Below are positions 59,955-64,000 of a stretch of 64,000 bases of DNA, piece after piece. The position numbers and the translations under genes were made by a program. Below the pieces are notes generated by a model. It searched no databases and was not told the DNA's origin. It was given only the letters and a program-made list of their open reading frames with translations. The stretch lies in contig MU008190.1 in assembly GCA_010909165.1 (NCBI GenBank), positions 124,001 through 188,000 of the forward strand. The letters run 5' to 3'. The stretch comes from Anthoceros angustus (taxonomy: Eukaryota; Streptophyta; Anthocerotopsida; Anthocerotales; Anthocerotaceae). Within the stretch, counting starts at the first letter, position 1, and every line of letters starts with the position of its first letter.

Positions 59955-60435
59955 TCCTGCTCATCAGCAGCTAGGTCGATAAGTGTAGGTACTGGAGCGC
60001 GCAGTACAACGTAAACAGCCGGCTCAAACCCTCCCCCGGCCGATGTCCCTTTACTAAACCCCCGGCCGGCCTCTCCACTTCTTGGGAGCAAGAGCGATGC
60101 AACATCAGCATACATATGTAGAATGTAGACCACCTCCACATAGCATAACCCACCTTATTTGTCCGCGCTTCTCAACCTTCCTTCCTCTTTCTGCCCTCCT
60201 CTTCATCTCGATGTCGATCGCCCTATATTGTATGCCCACGTATGTATGGGAGATTATATTAGGGCATTTAAACCTCTGATTTTTTTAAAAATAAAATCGT
60301 AAAAATATTTTATATTATATGCATAAGACATCATAACATACATTGGGTAGAATGGCTTATGTACACCTTTCTTCAACCAATTTATGGCTCTAGAGGTTCT
60401 ATTCCATGGTAGTTTTTTCATCCTTAGAGGACATA
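59955..60435. other. Upstream region of the SWI3 gene
   Basis: Presumed SWI3 promoter and leader, grading into AT-rich spacer. No gene recognised. Confidence 0.5.
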
Positions 60436-60440
60436 AATAC

Positions 60441-60520
60441 AGTTGTTGTTATTGTTGGTCTAAGGCACGGATTTAGGTTCCAATTTGAAAGGACGTGGGT
60501 TCAAATTCCACTGAAAGGGT
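60441..60520 (+). repeat. tRNA-Leu(TAG)-like sequence, possibly a SINE head
   Basis: TGGTCTAAGGC (A-box-like, about 60,456-60,466) is followed by GGATTTAGGTTCC, which would place TAG in an anticodon loop. Then come GAAAGGACGTGG and a B-box-like GGTTCAAATTCC (about 60,498-60,509). Order and spacing fit the long-variable-arm tRNA-Leu. The 5' acceptor strand does not pair well with the 3' side, so it is not a functional tRNA. It is either a pseudogene or the tRNA-derived head of a SINE. Confidence 0.55.
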
Positions 60521-61094
60521 GTGAGTTCGGTTAGAAAGATATTTCAAAAGTTGTTTATGTAGGGCTCCAAGTAAGTGTAGGTGGGACTGTACAGAGCCTA
60601 GACGCTTGCGTTAAGTTCTACCCATGTCCACAAACATATCGACATGAGGGCGCGTTCGCGTCCTACTTGCTAATTCTTTGTTCAAACTTGCATGAAATGT
60701 TTCCAATCCATGGGTGTAACATCTCTCTGCTCGCCCGTGTTCATTTTTCTACACAATCACTACTTTCTTAATGGTCACCATGATGCCTATACCTCCTTCA
60801 CCTCGAGTGTTTCTTTATGGTGTTGGTATGTGTCTTTGGATTTGTTCATGCCCTAAACTAGGAGCAAGACCTGCCATCCTCACACAAGGAAGCTTGTGAA
60901 AGTTTGAATGGCCATAACCACCACCTCACACCCCTAATGTTGGCAAAGGTGAGCTCGTCTTGAAGAGGAGGTGAAGGACATGTCACCTCCATTTCAATCA
61001 AAGCATGTCACCTCCTTGATTTGATGCATGTTTTGATTTGATTTGATTTTCATAATTTGATGAAGGCTCATATATTTTTAGATGCAATTCCAAG
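60521..61094. other. No gene seen
   Basis: AT-rich sequence downstream of the tRNA-like segment. If that segment is a SINE head, part of this could be the SINE body; no poly-A or target duplication was found. Confidence 0.4.
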
Positions 61095-61133
61095 TGTGTG
61101 GAGGGTATTTTCCAAAAAAATACCCTCCACACA
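61095..61133. repeat. Perfect inverted repeat (17-bp stem, 5-nt loop)
   Basis: TGTGTGGAGGGTATTTT at 61,095-61,111 pairs exactly with AAAATACCCTCCACACA at 61,117-61,133. The loop is CCAAA. Confidence 0.95.
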
Positions 61134-61149
61134 TCGTGGTCATTTAGGG

Positions 61150-61690
61150 GTTAGCCGGCAGTGTTGAGACTCATTTCGAAGGCACAAGGGGCGCTCAAAG
61201 GAAACTGACGGTCCAAAACAATGGGAACGGGAATACAGGTCCAAGTCCCCCACTTCCCCTCCCTACTAATTTGTGCCACTGCGTATCCCTTCATCGTACC
61301 GGCATTGTAGGTGGCCACAGAGGTAGCCTTGCACACAGGTCCATGTACCAAGCACTTCCACAAACTACGATAGCCCTGCATTGCTGCATTCTGTCTCCAA
61401 CACCATGATGGTCTGCTGTGCAGGGTCATACCTCTTCACGACAATCACAAGTTGCATACCCCGGGACTCAGCCAAAACCATGAAACCAGAATTGCATACC
61501 GCCACCTCTTTCGGTTCGTGGACATCCTGCTCCACCTGGCAAACGCATTCCCAAGTCTAAGCTTGAACTCAACCCTCTCCACAAGCTCCGCGCGCACATC
61601 TTCCAGGCTCCCGAATTGTCAGCATTGGCTTCTGCTCAAAACCGCAGAAAACTACGGACGTGGTTCCTTCAAGGTTCCCTAGGGTTGATT
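61150..61690 (-). pseudogene. F-box-associated/kelch-like protein remnant
   Basis: Minus-strand pieces in shifting frames read as a degraded protein: VAVCNSGFMVLAESRGMQL, VKRYDPAQQTIMVLETE, then SVATYNAGTMKGYAVAQISR and GTWTCIPVPIVLDRQF. The alternation of short hydrophobic strands with YDP and W motifs recalls the C-terminal beta-propeller of plant F-box proteins. The assignment is tentative. Several stops and shifts show it is not functional. Confidence 0.35.
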
Positions 61691-62370
61691 TTGATTTAGG
61701 GCATAGGCTTGCTGCAAAAGTCAAGATGGGATGCACATCCTTCATCCTTCATTTTGAAGAGTAATGGTTTCGGCATTGCTTGGCTTTTGGGATGCTTTCT
61801 CATGGACCCCTAGCCAGAACAACTAGGTATGTACCTGTCCGCCACTGATGAAGAGTCCGTATCAGCCCACAAGCTCTGACCCGTTTGTTTCCTCGCGTTG
61901 ATTCGTTCCCCTATGGCCTGCACTTTTTGTGCCTGCTCCCACATCCGGGGATCGGTGTACAATTAATTACATACGCTGTTACATAATACAATTAATTACA
62001 TACAATATTACAAACAATGTTGGGCATCCACACATGCTGCAGCATCTGTCTTGTCTAGTTTCAGTGTCTGGTCAAAGCATGGCGTCCCACCCCCGACGTC
62101 AAGTCCGTGATGGGAGCTTCCAGCTTGAAGGCCTAGGGCTTGTTTAGCGTTTGTTCTAAAGTATGTCTGAGCAGATCCCATGCATCGTTTATCTTTTATA
62201 GGATATGCCCGCTGGCAGGGGATGGGGCTTCACGCTCTTTCCAGCTATCCATATCACTACACCCAATTTAATAACAATTGCGTGCCCCCTGCATGCATGT
62301 GCAGGTGCGGGCATTCCGGCTTTGAAGCTGGGGAAAGTAGCTTTATGCACAAATCAGAGAACGCGGATAT
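61691..62370. other. No gene seen
   Basis: Spacer between the two F-box-like remnants. The last part (from about 62,180) may be a very degraded upstream portion of the PPR remnant. Confidence 0.35.
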
Positions 62371-62379
62371 TTGACTGAC

Positions 62380-62675
62380 GCGCATTTAGCCAACAGCTTG
62401 GTAAACAGATATGCCAAGTGTGGCAGCGCTTGGAAGATGCTCAGAGAGTGTTTGATGGTGTTAGTCAAAAAGATGTGGTGACAGCACGGATTCACTGCCC
62501 TAATTGCAGGACAAAGGGAAGGAAGCCCTTCGTCTTTACCGTGTCCATACAAGAAGACGGCATCTCCGTAACCAACTGTGTGACATTTGTGTGCCTCCTG
62601 CAGGCATGTACAAATGTGTGCACCCAAGCTTTGGAAACAGGGAAGCAGCTCCATGTGCAAATTGGATGGAGGACA
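62380..62675 (+). pseudogene. PPR protein remnant
   Basis: Broken frames contain typical plant PPR text: ANSLVNRYAKCGS at the left, then after a frameshift AQRVFDGVSQKDVVT. After another shift come VTFVCLLQACTNVCTQALET and GKQLHVQI. These are consecutive P, L and S type repeats of an organelle RNA-editing PPR protein. At about 62,675 the PPR similarity stops abruptly and F-box-like sequence begins in the same open frame. Confidence 0.75.
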
Positions 62676-62689
62676 TCAGGTCTGCTTTG

Positions 62690-63320
62690 TTTGTTGCCCA
62701 TTGCCAGTAATTTTAGGTTCCGCACTGTGTGTAGAAGCTGGCTTGCTCTGATGTCGTCCAGCTCCTTTTTGAGCGGTCGTGCCCAGGTCCATGATCTCTG
62801 CTTACCGGTGGTTTCCAACAAAGAAGAGGTGTAGATTCTCTAGGGCCCTCGGTCTACAAGCTGGACTTGTCCTTCGTCCCTCTGAGTATATCTTGACGGT
62901 CTTTGCAGACAAAGGCTTGATCTGCTGTTGTACCTTCCAGAAACACAACAAGGTGGCGTATGTTTGTAATCCCATTTTGAGGCTTTGGAAAGCATTGCGA
63001 GTTTTCCTTACAGGATGAGCGTATTGGGAGTCGTCTCGGTAAATCAACTCGGGGTTGGATTCCTTCCAGTCATTGTGGTTTGTGAGACGGATGAGGATTG
63101 CACTCATTGGGTGTCCATGTGTACTCCTCGGGCGGACTCGTGGAAAACTTTCCGAGGTGATCCCGGGCTCCCTGTTTGGCGGTTCGTACATAGTTACCGG
63201 TGAGGGTGTCTTTGTATTACGTGGATATTGATGACCAGCAAGTTGTTGTGTACAACCTGCTTGATGGGAAACTTGTAAGGAAGTGTGAGATCATGCTTCC
63301 TCTCAATCTTCTGCCGACGG
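62690..63320 (+). pseudogene. F-box protein remnant inserted in PPR sequence
   Basis: It begins FRFRTVCRSWLALMSSSSFL, the second half of an F-box, and continues in several frames with propeller-like strands: LRPSEYILTVFADKGLICC, VAYVCNPILRLWKAL, WVSMCTPRADSWKTF, and DDQQVVVYNLLDGKLVRKC at the end. Stops and shifts divide it. It would be a moss/lycophyte-type F-box protein with a C-terminal beta-propeller. Both flanks show PPR-like text, so it may have inserted into a PPR gene. Confidence 0.6.
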
Positions 63321-63470
63321 TTTGGCCAACATGTATGCAAAGTGTGGGACCAGGGTGCCTGACCGGAGTACTCACTGCACGGTGTCTGAGTGCATCTTCG
63401 TGTCATCTGCTGGTGGTTTTAACAAGCATTGCCTCGAGGTTCATCGCCGCCCTCTGTCATCAACAACACC
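63318..63470 (+). pseudogene. Second PPR-like fragment
   Basis: LANMYAKCGTRVPD at about 63,320-63,362 matches the conserved start of a PPR repeat. The rest is not convincing. It could be the right-hand part of the PPR gene interrupted by the F-box sequence. Confidence 0.35.
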
Positions 63471-63476
63471 TCAGGC

Positions 63477-64000
63477 TCACACACTTTGTGACAACGTCGC
63501 TGCTGAGTCGATTGGATCTGCCGCTGGACTTGAGAAGATGGCCAGGAGATCCGGGTCTGGGGAAGTCTTCACTCTGAGCAACATCTCTTTCACCTTCTTC
63601 AAGGTGGGCCTGTGAGAGGGAGTCTCTTGGGTGCAAATGATGGCTACGCTGAGTGTGGAGGCGATCTCCTGAGCCTCAGGCCCTAAGTATTGCATGGCCG
63701 TGCGCAGCCCGTCCTCCAGCACCACATCGATGCTGTCGCTATTCTTGAGCATGTCCCTCACCCAGTGCACCAGATCCATCCTCCTGAAAGCTGGGATCTG
63801 CAGGCCGCTTGCCCGTCAGAAGTTCCAGCAACACAGTCCCGTAGCTGTAGACATCACTCTTGTCCACCACATTCAGTGTGTAACCACCCACCACCAAGGT
63901 TTTCAAACAACTGGTACTGAAAGCAAGTGTACAGTGTATCATTGGTTTTCCTCAAGGAGGTAGGTGGAACTCACCAGGGGCGATGTAGCTCACAGACGGC
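63477..64000 (-). pseudogene. 3' end of a leucine-rich-repeat receptor-like kinase, frameshifted; continues past the window
   Basis: On the minus strand the kinase C-lobe is recognisable: SYIAP at the window edge (activation segment), an apparent GT donor, then [20 protein letters not shown] and [15 protein letters not shown]. The following segment, [20 protein letters not shown] to ICTQETPSHRPTLKKVKEML, lies in another frame; the switch occurs at about 63,780-63,795 (FQED/MDLVHWV). The splice into VVGGYTLNV also lacks the usual PE(F/Y)G residues. The stop is at 63,477. These kinases sit in the plasma membrane and sense peptides or hormones. With a frameshift inside the C-lobe this copy is probably dead, unless the shift is a sequence error. 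Ectodomain and N-lobe lie outside the window. Confidence 0.75.

Noticed and set aside
61452-61682. 76-codon plus-strand frame as a gene
   Set aside because: It is the complement of the F-box-like remnant, whose minus-strand text is more protein-like.

Overview
The window is nuclear DNA of a land plant. Spliced genes for a LOB-domain protein, a SWI3 subunit, a RAD5-type helicase and a chloroplast geranylgeranyl reductase sit among Ty1/copia retrotransposons and long stretches without genes. Introns are short and uniform: the 19 introns modelled in the RAD5-like gene are 72-122 bp. A mitochondrial-type rpl5 is nuclear, single-exon and carries a presequence. Short introns, the nuclear rpl5, and PPR and F-box debris would suit a Selaginella-like lycophyte or a hornwort. 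That placement is inference; the sequence does not name the species.

Layout. 1-12.9 kb: GC-rich decayed repeat DNA. It includes a minus-strand remnant with coiled-coil reading frames (about 4.6-11.9 kb), an inverted partial copy of it at 1-1.1 kb, and two large tandem duplications. 12,941-22,518: a complete nested pair of copia elements. A minus-strand gag-protease element (188-189 bp LTRs, 5-bp target duplication CATAC) was entered by a plus-strand gag-pol element (about 254 bp LTRs, target duplication AAATT). 22.5-25.2 kb: low-GC DNA with one possible membrane/coiled-coil reading frame. 25.2-27.3 kb: a two-exon gene related to the mitochondrial TCAIM family. 27.3-36 kb: no gene seen, many simple repeats.

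36-60 kb is the gene-rich part. It holds an LBD gene (+), a RING/coiled-coil/WD40 gene (-), a 20-exon RAD5-like helicase (-), nuclear-encoded mitochondrial uL5 (+, divergent from RAD5), chloroplast CHLP (-) and a seven-exon SWI3 gene (-). Between CHLP and SWI3 lies an element remnant holding an exact 65-bp copy of CHLP coding sequence, followed by a ~240-bp tandem array. 60-64 kb: a tRNA-Leu-like sequence, a perfect hairpin, F-box and PPR remnants, and the 3' end of a frameshifted receptor-like kinase (-) that runs off the window.

Roles. The active genes cover chromatin remodelling (SWI3), DNA damage tolerance (RAD5), transcription (LBD), probable ubiquitin ligation (RING-WD40), plastid isoprenoid supply (CHLP) and mitochondrial translation (uL5). 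They are unlinked housekeeping or developmental genes; no operon-like pathway is implied. Gene models were built by hand from splice sites, phase and family similarity, without RNA evidence.
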